NCBI GenBank assembly: GCA_907163375.1 | Contig: CAJQUW010005287.1 | Coordinates: 124,001-188,000 of the forward strand | Source: Prostheceraeus crozeri | Taxonomy: Eukaryota > Platyhelminthes > Polycladida > Euryleptidae | DNA length: 64,000 bases | Direction: 5' to 3' | Shown here: piece after piece, positions 1 through 9,942 of the stretch | Layout: each line of letters opens with the position of its first letter | Numbering within the stretch: the first letter of the stretch is position 1 | Notes under the pieces: model-generated | Databases searched by the model: none | What the model saw: the letters and a program-made list of their open reading frames with translations, nothing else | What the model was told of the DNA's origin: nothing | Made by a program: the position numbers and the translations under genes

Positions 1-1
1 G

Positions 2-247
2 AAAAATTTACAAGAAAACTCTAAAGAAAATAAAGAACAGTTAGATTCTGTTAAAAGACAATTAGATGTTCTTAAAATTAAGTTAAATGCTCTTAAAACG
101 GCGTTGAAGATTAATCAGCAGAATATGCAAGTTAATAGAAAAGAAATTAAAGTACATCACACGCTGCTTGACGCAATAGATAAAGTGCAACAGTCAATTA
201 ATAAAGTTATCTCGAAGTTGTTGTCCATTCACAAACGTAAATCTTGA
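2..247 (+). CDS. C-terminal part of coiled-coil fibre-like virion protein (copy A)
   Basis: An 82-residue open frame runs in from the window edge and ends at 247. It is Lys/Glu/Asn/Gln-rich with heptad-like spacing of Leu, Ile and Val, so a coiled coil is likely. The same sequence appears on the minus strand at 17,794-18,302 in copy B, where the N-terminal part (45,001-45,368) carries a phage tail-fibre-like motif. The product is therefore probably a trimeric fibre or spike. It sits just upstream of the core-like and capsid genes on the same strand. The role is inferred from the motif and position; no enzyme motif is visible. Confidence 0.6.
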   Translation, partial: KNLQENSKENKEQLDSVKRQLDVLKIKLNALKTALKINQQNMQVNRKEIKVHHTLLDAIDKVQQSINKVISKLLSIHKRKS

Positions 248-249
248 TC

Positions 250-333
250 GACGAAGTCTTGGGTTTCTAACCTATCGGAGCGAAGCTCCTCTGGCTTCAG
301 CCGATCGGACCAAAGGTCCTGAGGTTATTACCT
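250..333 (+). repeat. Cassette of six consecutive mini-hairpins
   Basis: Within 84 bp there are six short perfect hairpins: GAC-GAA-GTC (250-258), GGTT-TCT-AACC (262-272), GGAGC-GAA-GCTCC (277-289), GGCT-TC-AGCC (293-302), GGACC-AAA-GGTCC (307-319) and AGGT-TATT-ACCT (322-333). The heptamer GCGAAGC at 280-286 is known to form an unusually stable DNA mini-hairpin. The last three hairpins recur as one block at 14,764-14,804 in copy B, at a different place relative to the genes. The block is GC-rich in AT-rich surroundings and lies between two genes. Confidence 0.8.
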
Positions 334-407
334 TATCATAAACGTAAATCTTAGCGCAAATATTAACGTAAATATTTTTTCCCAAAAGTCAAATTTAATC
401 CTAAAAA

Positions 408-809
408 ATGCCTATAATTAATAAACACAATCTTAAACATTTTGCTTCAAATAAAAAAATTGCTCATGAACCATCTATGAAATCTGTTTACCATTATGAC
501 AGTGTAGAAACAATCGGAACACAAAAGTTCCTAGGCACCGCAGGTGCCGTTCAAAAAGAAGGGGCTGGCATCTTTTCTGGTATTGGAAGTGTCGTTAACT
601 TAATTAAAAGTAATAAAGATTTGATTACATCTGCTGCAAAAGGAGCAGCTGCTATAGGTAGTACAGCTAGTGCAATATCAAATGCTGTTAAATCTCAAAA
701 CGAATTAAAACAACTAGAAGCTATTCGTAAACTTAGGAATGATTCTGAAGAACTAAAAAATTTAAAAAAACTTTCAGAGGAAACAAAAAACAAAATTGCT
801 AAAACATAG
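408..809 (+). CDS. Small virion-core-like protein, 133 aa (copy A)
   Basis: The basic N-terminus is followed by a Gly/Ala/Ser-rich hydrophobic stretch (about residues 45-95, with GAGIFSGIGSVVNLI and SAAKGAAAIGSTASAI), then a charged coiled-coil-like tail. This layout recalls adenovirus minor virion proteins that bind DNA or disturb membranes, and small pX/pVI-like proteins reported from adintoviruses; that link is inference. It lies between the fibre-like and capsid genes, and the same order occurs in copy B (17,247-17,706). The start at 408 is the first ATG of the frame and matches the start in copy B. Confidence 0.55.
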   Translation: MPIINKHNLKHFASNKKIAHEPSMKSVYHYDSVETIGTQKFLGTAGAVQKEGAGIFSGIGSVVNLIKSNKDLITSAAKGAAAIGSTASAISNAVKSQNELKQLEAIRKLRNDSEELKNLKKLSEETKNKIAKT

Positions 810-827
810 CTGTGGGGGAAACCTTGA

Positions 828-960
828 GGAGCGGAGCTCCGTCAGATAGTAAACATAAGAAGAAAACAGGCGTAGCCATAAAACGTTCAATTGAAGAAAT
901 AAGAGGTAATGGTGTTAACAGCAACCTTCGGTCTAACCAGCAAAGCTGTAGCGGAGCTGG
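828..960 (+). repeat. Mini-hairpins between core-like and capsid genes (copy A only)
   Basis: GGAGC-GGA-GCTCC (828-840), CAGC-AAA-GCTG (937-947) and AGC-GGA-GCT (949-957) are perfect triloop hairpins. The last two lie inside a larger pairing of ACCAGC (935-940) with GCTGGT (955-960). The matching stretch of copy B (about 17,250-17,335) aligns on both sides but lacks these GC-rich blocks. They therefore look like insertions rather than ancestral sequence. The rest of 961-1096 is AT-rich with ATTTTAGTAAAA-type repeats and no gene. Confidence 0.7.
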
Positions 961-1096
961 TCTAGCAAATTTCTAAAATTATATTTTAGTAAAATTTTTT
1001 TAGTAAATTATTTTTAGTAAAATTCTAAAATTATATTTTAGTAAAAATTTTTCCTGTCTGTGAGAAAAACAAAAATTCAAATTATTTTTTATAAAA

Positions 1097-2432
1097 ATGT
1101 CTTCGCTAATCGAAAATAAATTTAGATTAGACGATCCTCCGTTCGTCAGTTATAATCAAAAAAAGAATGACTATATAAGAATTGCTATGAATCCCGGATC
1201 TTCCAGTAGAGTAAATACTGGAGGTGATTTAATTTTTGAAGTTGATAATCAACAAAGTTATTTATATTTACCTGATTCCTTTTTACACTGTGAATATTCT
1301 TTATATAGTGATGCCAATTTTACAACACCATTACCAGATACCGATAATATTGCATTAGAGAATAATTTCTTTCCAAGATTATTTGCACAAATGCGTTTAG
1401 ATGTTGCAACTCAAAATATAGAAACAATAAGTGATTCTCCAGGTGTAATTTATACAATGCTTAGATTTGTAACAATTGGTGAAAATAATAGAAAGTATGA
1501 AATCGAAGGTTGGTTTCCTGATACTAATGATGGTATAATTATAGATGATTTAACTCACGCTGGAACAGATGCAGCAGGAATTGCGAAAGATGTAGAAAAT
1601 ATTGCAAATCATTTAAATAAAACAAACAATTGTGCATATAAAGAAAGACGTGAATTTAACAAGAAAAGTAAACAGACAGTAAATTGGTCATTGCCTCCAT
1701 TATTCGGATATTTAGATTATGATAAAATATCATATCAATTAAAATTTAAATTAATAATTCATCGTACAGCAAATAATGAATTAATCTTTTTTGGTAGGAC
1801 TGGAAAAAAAAGCATATTTAAAAATTGATAGACTTGAATGGTGGATTAAGCATATTACTCCTAGTTTAGAGATTGAAACAGCTATTGCAAAAAGATTAAA
1901 TACTAACAAACCAATTCCAGTAAATTTTCTAAAGCGAACTGCTAGTTCAGTAACTTTTTCCGAACAAAGATTTAACTGGCATTTTACTAGAACTGCGAAT
2001 ACTCCAAGATATTTATTACTAACATTTCAAAGAAATAATTCTCCAAGTTTTGATAAGAACAACAATCTTTTTCATATTAATACAATTCGAAGTTTACAAG
2101 TTTCATTAAATCAAACCCGATATGCAATTGATCCATTAAGATTCGATGATACCAATAATCAATTTATGGAAGGATATGATTCTTATCGAAATCTTTGTAT
2201 AGAATTTGGAGTTGAACCACAATTAACTCCTGGAGATTGGAGACATTTATATCCTGTTTTCTGTTTCGATTTAAGTGCACAATCTGAAGATATTATCAAG
2301 ACTGGTTGTGATGTAACAATTAATATTGAAAAGAAAGATTCCACAACTTCATTGATGGCTTATGGTTTATTGCTAGAAGATGTAAAATATTCTATTGAAA
2401 TTCTTAATGGAAAGATGGCTAGGATTAATTAA
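1097..2432 (+). pseudogene. Hexon-like major capsid protein gene (copy A)
   Basis: The product resembles the double jelly-roll major capsid (hexon-like) protein of Polintons and adintoviruses. The beginning (MSSLIENKFRLDDPPF) is followed by a beta-rich region with GGDLIFEVDNQQSYLYLPDS. The end has PRYLLLTFQRN, GDWRHLYPVFCFDLSAQ and DVTINIEK, the kind of block found at the C-terminus of such hexons. The coding span is about 445 codons, close to the short capsid proteins of this group. The gene is largely whole, with about one break. An inverted copy with very similar sequence lies at 14,799-17,196. The family call rests on remembered patterns, not a search. Confidence 0.75.
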
Positions 2433-2508
2433 TTTTTTTCATAACTTAAAATTTTCATAACTAGAATAGATTAAAATTTTTGATAACTTAAAATTTTTTT
2501 ATTAAAAA

Positions 2509-2619
2509 TGTCGCAAGCGAAAAGTAATAATAATAAAACTGTTCAATTAAAACTACGTAACATTGTTGACAAAAATACACCTAAAACTATTACGATTAAC
2601 AAAAAAAGTATTACATAAG
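2509..2619 (+). CDS. Small basic ORF, 36 aa
   Basis: ATG at 2509 to TAA at 2619. The peptide begins MSQAKSNNNK, ends ITINKKSIT, and is rich in Lys, Asn and Thr with almost no acidic residues. It sits in the tight virion-gene block, 76 bp after the capsid gene and 8 bp before the next ORF. The first few codons are also kept at the broken edge of copy B (14,669-14,684, inverted), where copy B stops. A basic DNA-condensing peptide is a possible role; I do not recognise a family. Confidence 0.45.
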
Positions 2620-2626
2620 TAAACCA

Positions 2627-5600
2627 ATGATAGAGAATATTCAATTACAAGAAGAAAAGAATGGCGGGATTCTCCCATTAATTCCCCTAATAATAGGTGG
2701 CATAGCAGCTGCAGGAAGTGTTGCAGGCGGGACAGCTGGTATTGTCCAAGCAGTAAATAAAAATAAATCAGAGAAGGCAGCATTAGAAGAACAAAAACGT
2801 CATAATAGAGAGTTAGAGAAAGTTGCTAGGGGTGACGGAATAGTAGATAATTTTATTAGTAAATTAAAATTAGGTTTGTGTTGTGTTGTTGTTTTGTTGT
2901 GTTGTTTGTTGTTGTGTTGTGTGTTTGTTTGTTGTGTTGTTTTGTTGTTTGTTTGTGTTTGTTTGTGTTTTGTTTGTGTTTGTGTTTGTTGTTTTGTTGT
3001 TTGTGTTTTTTGTGTTTGTGTTGTTTTGTGTTGTTGTTGTTTGTTTTGTGTTGTTGTGTTGTTTGTTTGTTTGTGTTTTGTTTGTTGTTTTGTTGTGTTG
3101 TTGTTTGTTGTTGTGTGTTTTTGTTGTTGTTGTTTGTTGTTTTGTTTGTGTGTTGTTGTGTTGTTTTGTTGTTGTTTGTGTTGTGTTTTTTGTTTGTGTT
3201 GTTGTGTTGTGTTTTGTTGTGTTTTGTTGTTTGTTGTGTTTGTGTTGTTGTTGTTTTGTTGTTTGTGTTGTTGTGTTTTGTTGTTTTTGTTGTGTTTGTT
3301 TGTTGTGTTTTGTGTTGTTTTTGTTGTTTGTTGTTGTGTTTTTGTGTTGTTTGTTGTTTTGTTGTGTTTGTTGTTGTGTGTTTGTGTTGTTTGTTTGTTT
3401 TGTTTGTGTGTTTGTTTGTGTTTGTTGTTTTTTGTTGTTGTGTTTTGTTTGTTTTGTTGTGTTTGTTTTTTGTGTTGTGTTTTTTGTGTTGTGTTTTGTG
3501 TGTTTTGTTGTTGTTTGTGTTTGTTGTTTTGTTTGTTTTGTTTGTTTTTGTGTTGTGTTTTGTTTGTGTTGTGTTTGTTGTTTTGTGTTTTTGTTGTTTT
3601 GTTGTTTGTTGTTGTGTGTTTGTTGTTTGTTGTTTTGTTGTTTGTGTTTGTGTGTTTGTTGTGTTTTGTTGTTTGTTTGTGTGTTTTGTTTGTTGTTGTG
3701 TTGTGTTGTTTTTGTGTTTTGTGTTGTTGTGTTTGTTTGTGTTGTTTTTGTTTGTTGTTGTTGTGTTTGTGTTTGTGTGTTTGTGTGTTGTTGTTTGTGT
3801 TGTTTGTGTTTTGTTGTTTTTGTTGTGTTTGTGTTGTTGTTTTGTGTTGTTGTTGTTTTGTTTGTTGTTTGTGTTGTTTGTTGTTTGTTTGTGTTTTTTG
3901 TTTGTTGTTTGTTTTGTGTTTGTTTGTGTGTTTGTGTTGTTGTTTTGTTTGTTGTGTTTTGTTGTTTTTGTGTTGTTTGTTTTTGTTGTTGTGTTGTTTT
4001 GTTGTTGTTTTGTGTTTTTGTTGTGTGTTTGTTGTTTTGTTGTTTGTTTGTGTTTGTGTTTTGTGTTTTGTTGTTTGTTTGTTTTGTTGTTTTGTGTTGT
4101 TTGTTGTTTGTGTTGTTTGTGTTTGTTGTTTTTGTTGTTGTGTGTTTGTTTGTTGTTTTGTTGTGTTTTTGTGTTTGTTGTTGTTTGTGTTTGTTTGTTG
4201 TTTGTTTTGTTTGTGTTGTTGTTTGTTGTTTTGTGTTGTTTGTTTTTGTTGTTGTTTTGTGTTTGTTTGTTGTGTTTTTTGTGTGTTGTTGTTTGTTGTT
4301 TGTTGTTGTTGTTTTGTTTGTTGTTGTTGTTTTGTGTTTGTTGTTGTTTGTTTTGTGTTTTTTGTGTTTGTTTGTTTGTTGTTGTGTTGTTTGTTTGTTT
4401 TGTGTGTTGTTGTGTTTTTGTGTTGTTTTGTTGTGTTTTGTTTTGTGTTTTTGTTGTTTGTTTTTGTGTTTTGTGTTTGTTGTTTGTTGTTGTTTTGTTG
4501 TTTGTTTGTGTGTTTTGTTTGTTGTTTTGTTGTTGTTTGTGTTTTTGTGTTTTTTGTTGTTTGTGTGTTGTTTTGTTTTTGTTGTTTTTTGTGTGTTGTG
4601 TTTGTGTTTTTGTTGTTGTTGTTGTGTTTGTTGTTTGTGTTGTTTGTGTGTTGTTTGTGTTTTGTGTTTGTTGTGTTTTGTTTGTTGTTTGTGTTGTGTT
4701 TGTTTGTTTGTGTTTGTTGTGTTTGTTTGTTGTTTGTTTTGTGTTGTTTTGTTGTTGGTGTTTTTGTGTTTGTGTTTTGTTGTGTTGTTTTGTTGTTTGT
4801 TGTTTTGTTTTGTTTTGTGTTTGTTGTGTGTTTGTGTTGTTTTTGTTGTTTTGTTGTGTTGTTGTTGTTTTGTTGTGTTGTTGTTTGTGTTTTTTGTGTT
4901 GTGTTTTGTTTTTGTGTTTTGTTGTGTTGTTTGTTTTGTTTGTGTTGTTGTTTGTTTTGTTGTTGTTGTTGTTTTGTGTGTTTGTTTGTTGTTTTTGTTG
5001 TTTGTGTGTTTGTTTTGTTGTTTGTGTTGTGTTTTTGTTTGTTTGTGTTTGTTTGTGTTTTTGTTGTTTTTGTTTGTTTTGTTTGTTGTTTTGTGTGTTG
5101 TTGTTTTTTGTTGTGTTTGTTGTTGTTTGTGTTTGTGTTTGTTGTGTTGTGTTTTGTTTGTTTTTGTTGTTTTGTTTTGTTTGTTGTGTTGTTGTTTTGT
5201 TGTTTGTTTTGTGTTTTTGTGTGTTTGTTTTTTGTTTTGTTTGTTGTTGTTGTTTTGTTTGTTTTTGTTGTTGTTTGTTGTTTGTTTGTTGTGTTTTTTG
5301 TGTTTGTTGTTTTGTTTTGTGTGTTTGTTGTGTGTTTTGTTGTTGTTTGTTGTTGTGTTTGTTTTTGTTGTTGTTTGTGTTTTTGTTTGTGTTGTTGTGT
5401 TTTGTGTTGTTTGTTTTTGTTTTGTTGTTGTGTTTGTTGTTTGTTTTGTTGTTTTGTGTGTTGTTTGTTTGTTTTGTTTTTGTGTTGTGTTTGTTGTGTT
5501 GTTTTTGTTTTGTTGTGTTGTTTTTGTGTTTTGTTGTTTGTGGTTTGTTTGTTGTGTTTGTTGTTGTTTGTTTTTTGTGTTTGTTTTGTTGTTTTGTTGT

Positions 5601-8600
5601 TTTTGTGTGTTGTGTTTGTGTTGTTGTTTGTTTTGTGTTGTTTGTGTGTTTTGTTTGTTGTGTTTTGTTTTTGTTTGTTGTGTTTTGTTTGTGTTGTTTG
5701 TTTTGTTGTTTGTTTTGTGTTGTGTTTGTTGTGTTTGTTGTTGTTTGTTTTTTGTTTGTTGTTGTTTGTTGTGTTTTGTGTTGTTGTGTTGTTTTGTTGT
5801 TTGTGTTGTGTTTTTGTGTTGTTTTGTTGTTGTGTTTTGTTTGTTGTTGTTTGTGTTTTGTGTTGTTTTTGTGTTTGTTGTTTTGTTGTGTGTTGTTTTG
5901 TTTTGTTTTGTTTGTGTTTGTTTGTGTTTTTGTTTGTTTGTTGTTTTGTTGTGTTTGTTTGTGTGTTTTTTTGTTTGTTGTTTTTGTTTTGTTTTGTTGT
6001 GTTTGTTTGTTGTGTTTTTTGTTGTGTTGTGTTTTGTGTTGTGTTTTTTGTGTTGTTTTGTTTGTTTTGTGTTTTTGTTTTGTGTTGTTTTGTTTTGTGT
6101 TGTGTTTGTGTTTTGTTGTTTTGTTGTGTGTTTTGTTGTTTGTTGTTTGTTTGTTGTTGTTGTTTGTTTTGTTGTGTTTTGTTTGTTGGTTGTTGTGTTT
6201 TTTGTTTGTTTGTTTGTGTTGTTTTGTTGTTTGTTTGTGTTGTGTTTTTTTTGTGTTTTGTTGTGTTGTTGTTTTGTGTTGTTTTGTTGTTGTTTGTGTT
6301 TTGTTTGTTGTGTTGTGTTTTGTTTTGTTGTTTGTTTTGTTGTTGTTTTTTGTTTTTGTTTGTTGTTTGTTGTTTGTTTTGTTTTGTTTGTTTGTTTTGT
6401 TGTTGTTTGTTGTTGTTTTGTTGTGTTTGTGTTTTTTGTTGTTTGTTTGTTTTGTTGTTTGTTTTGTTTGTTGTTTTTGTTGTTGTTTTGTTTGTTGTTG
6501 TTTGTTTTGTGTTTGTTGTTTGTTGTTGTTTGTGTTTGTGTTTGTTTGTTTTGTTTGTGTTTTGTTGTTTTGTTTTGTGTGTTTTGTTTGTGTTGTTTTT
6601 GTGTTTTTGTGTTGTTGTTTTGTGTTGTTTTGTTGTTGTGTTTGTTTGTGTTGTGTGTGTTTGTGTTTTTTGTGTTTGTTGTTTTTTGTTTGTGTTTTGT
6701 GTTTGTTGTTGGTTTGTGTGTTTTGTTTGTTTGTGTTGTTTTGTTTTGTTGTTTTGTGTTTTTGTTGTGTTTGTTGTTTGTGTTTTTGTTGTGTTTTTGT
6801 GTTTTGTTGTGTTTTGTGTTGTTTGTGTTGTTTTGTTTGTTGTGTTTGTGTTGTTTTTGTGTTGTTGTTTTTTGTTGTTTGTGTTGTTTTTGTTTGTGTT
6901 GTTTTGTTGTTTGTTGTTGTGTTGTTTTGTTTTTGTTTGTTGTTTTGTGTTTGTTTTGTTGTGTTTTGTTGTTTGTTGTTTTTGTTTGTTGTTGTGTTTG
7001 TTGTTTTGTTGTTTGTTTGTTGTTTGTTGTTTGTTGTTTGTGTTGTTTTTGTTTGTTGTGTTTGTTTGTTGTTTTGTGTTGTTTGTTGTTTGTTGTTGTT
7101 GTTTTGTTTGTTTTGTGTGTTGTTTGTTGTTTTTGTTGTGTTTGTTTGTTTGTTTTTTGTTGTGTTTTGTTGTTGTTTTGTTGTTTGTGTTTTGTTTGTT
7201 TGTGTTTTGTGTTTGTTTTGTTGTTTGTTTTTGTGTTGTTTTTGTGTTGTTTGTGTTGTTTTGTGTTTGTTTGTTGTTGTGTTTGTTGTTTGTTGTTTTG
7301 TTGTTTGTTTGTTTGTTTTTGTTGTGTGTTGTTTTTGTGTTTTGTGTTTGTTTTGTTGTTTGTTGTTTGTTTGTGTTTGTTGTTGTTTTGTGTTTTTTGT
7401 TGTTTGTTGTGTTGTTTTGTGTTGTTTGTTTTGTTTGTGTTGTTTTTGTGTTTGTTTTGTTGTTGTGTTTGTTTGTTGTTGTTTTGTTGTTGTGTTGTTT
7501 GTGTTTGTTTGTTGTTTGTTTGTTTTGTGTTGTTGTTTGTTTTTGTGTTGTTGTTGTGTTGTTTGTTGTTTGTTTTGTTGTTTTGTTTTTGTTTGTGTTT
7601 TTGTTGTGTTTGTGTTTTGTTTTTGTGTTTTGTTTGTTTGTGTTTGTTGTGTTTGTTTTTGTGTTTTTGTTGTTGTTTGTTGTTGTGTTGTGTTTTGTTG
7701 TGTTTGTTGTTTGTTTTGTTGTTTTGTTTTGTTTGTTGTTTGTTGTTTTGTTGTTGTTGTTGTTTTGTTTTTTTGTTGTTTGTTGTGTTGTGTTTTGTTG
7801 TTGTTTGTGTTTTGTTGTTTGTTTGTTGTTTGTGTTTGTTTTTGTGTTGTTTTGTTGTTGTTTTGTGTTGTTGTTGTTTGTTGTTGTTTTTGTGTTTGTT
7901 TTGTTTGTGTTGTTGTTTGTTTTTGTTGTTGTTTGTTTTTGTGTTTGTGTTTGTTGTTGTTTTGTTTGTTGTTTTTGTGTTTGTGTTGTGTTTGTTGTTT
8001 GTTGTTTGTTTTTGTTGTGTTTGTTGTTTGTGTTGTTTGTGTGTTTTTGTTTGTTTTGTTTGTTGTTTGTTGTTGTGTTTGTTGTTGTTTTTGTTGTTGT
8101 GTTGTTTTGTGTGTTGTGTTGTGTTTGTTGTTGTTTTGTTGTTGTTTGTGTTGTTTGTTGTGTTGTTTGTTGTTTGTGTTTGTTTTTGTTTGTTTGTGTT
8201 GTTGTTTTGTTTGTGTTTGTGTTGTTTTGTTTGTGTTTGTTGTTTGTGTGTTTTGTTTTGTTTGTTTGTTTGTGTTGTTTGTGTGTTGTTTTGTTGTTGT
8301 TGTTTGTGTTGTTGTTTTGTGTTTGTTTGTTGTTTGTTGTTTGTGTTGTTTTGTGTTGTGTTTTTGTGTTGTTTGTGTTTGTGTTGTTGTTTTGTGTTGT
8401 TTGTTTGTTTGTTTGTTGTTGTGTTGTTTGTTTGTTGTTTTGTTTGTGTTGTTGTTGTTTTGTGTTTGTTTTGTTTGTTGTTTGTTGTTGTGTTTGTTGT
8501 GTTGTTTGTGTTTGTTGTTGTTTGTGTTTTGTTTGTTTGTGTTTTTGTTGTTTGTTGTTGTTTGTTGTTTGTGTTGTTTGTGTTTTGTTTTTGTGTTGTG

Positions 8601-9911
8601 TTTGTTTTGTTGTTGTTGTGTTTGTTGTTTGTTTGTGTTGTTGTTTGTTGTTGTGTTTGTTGTTTGTTTGTTGTTGTGTTTTGTGTTTTGTTGTTTGTTT
8701 GTTGTTTTGTGTTGTTGTTTGTTGTTTTTGTGTGTTGTTTTGTGTTGTGTTTTGTGTTGTTTTGTGTTTGTTGTTGTTTGTTTGTGTTTTGTTGTGTTTG
8801 TGTGTTTTGTTTGTTGTGTTTGTGTTGTTTGTTGTGTTTGTTGTTTGTTTGTTGTTGTTGTTGTTTTGTGTTGTTTGTTGTTGTGTTTTGTTGTTTGTGT
8901 TGTTGTTGTGTTTGTTTGTGTTTGTTTTTGTTGTTGTTGTTTTGTTTGTTTTGTTGTTTTGTTTGTGTTTGTTTTGTTGTTTGTTTGTTTTTGTTTTGTT
9001 TGTGTTGTTTGTGTTGTTGTGTTTGTTGTGTGTTTGTTTTGTTTGTTGTTGTTTGTTGTTTTGTTTGTTGTTGTTTGTTGTTGTTTGTGTGTTGTTTGTG
9101 TTTTGTGTTGTTGTTTGTGTTTGTTGTTTGTGTTTTGTTGTTTTTGTTTGTTGTTGTTGTGTTTTGTTGTTTGTTGTTTTGTGTTTTGTTGTGTTTGTTT
9201 GTTGTTTGTGTTGTGTTGTTGTGTTTGTTGTTTGTGTTTTGTTGTGTTGTTGTTTGTTTTGTTGTGTTGTTTTGTTTGTTGTTGTTTGTTGTTGTTTTGT
9301 TGTGTTGTTTGTTTGTGTGTTGTGTTGTTTTTGTTTTTTGTTGTTGTTGTTTTTGTGTTTGTTTTGTGTTGTGTTGTTTTGTTGTTTTGTTGTTGTTTGT
9401 GTTGTTGTTTGTTTTGTTTGTTGTTTTGTTTGTTGTTTGTTTTTGTTTGTGTTGTTTTTGTGTTTGTTTGTTTGTTGTGTTTGTTGTTTGTTTTGTGTTG
9501 TTTTGTGTGTTGTTTGTTGTGTTGTTTGTGTGTTTGTTGTTGTTTGTTTGTTTTGTGTTGTGTTTTGTGTTTGTTTGTTGTTTTTGTTGTTGTTTTGTGT
9601 TTGTGTTTGTTGTTTTGTGTTGTTTTGTTGTGTGTTTTGTGTTGTTTGTGTGTTGTTTGTTGTTGTGTTTTGTGTTTGTTGTTGTTTTGTTTGTTTGTTG
9701 TTTGTTGTGTGTTTGTTGTGTTTGTTTGTTGTTGTTTGTTGTGTTTTTGTTTTTGTGTTGTGTTTTGTTGTTGTTTGTTGTGTTGTTTGTGTTTTGTTGT
9801 TTGTGTTGTTGTGTTTTTGTTTTGTTGTTTTGTGTTTGTTGTTTTGTTTGTTGTTGTTTGTTGTGTGTTTGTTTGTTGTTGTGTTGTTTTGTGTTTGTTT
9901 GTTTGTGTGTG

Positions 9912-9942
<31 letters not shown>
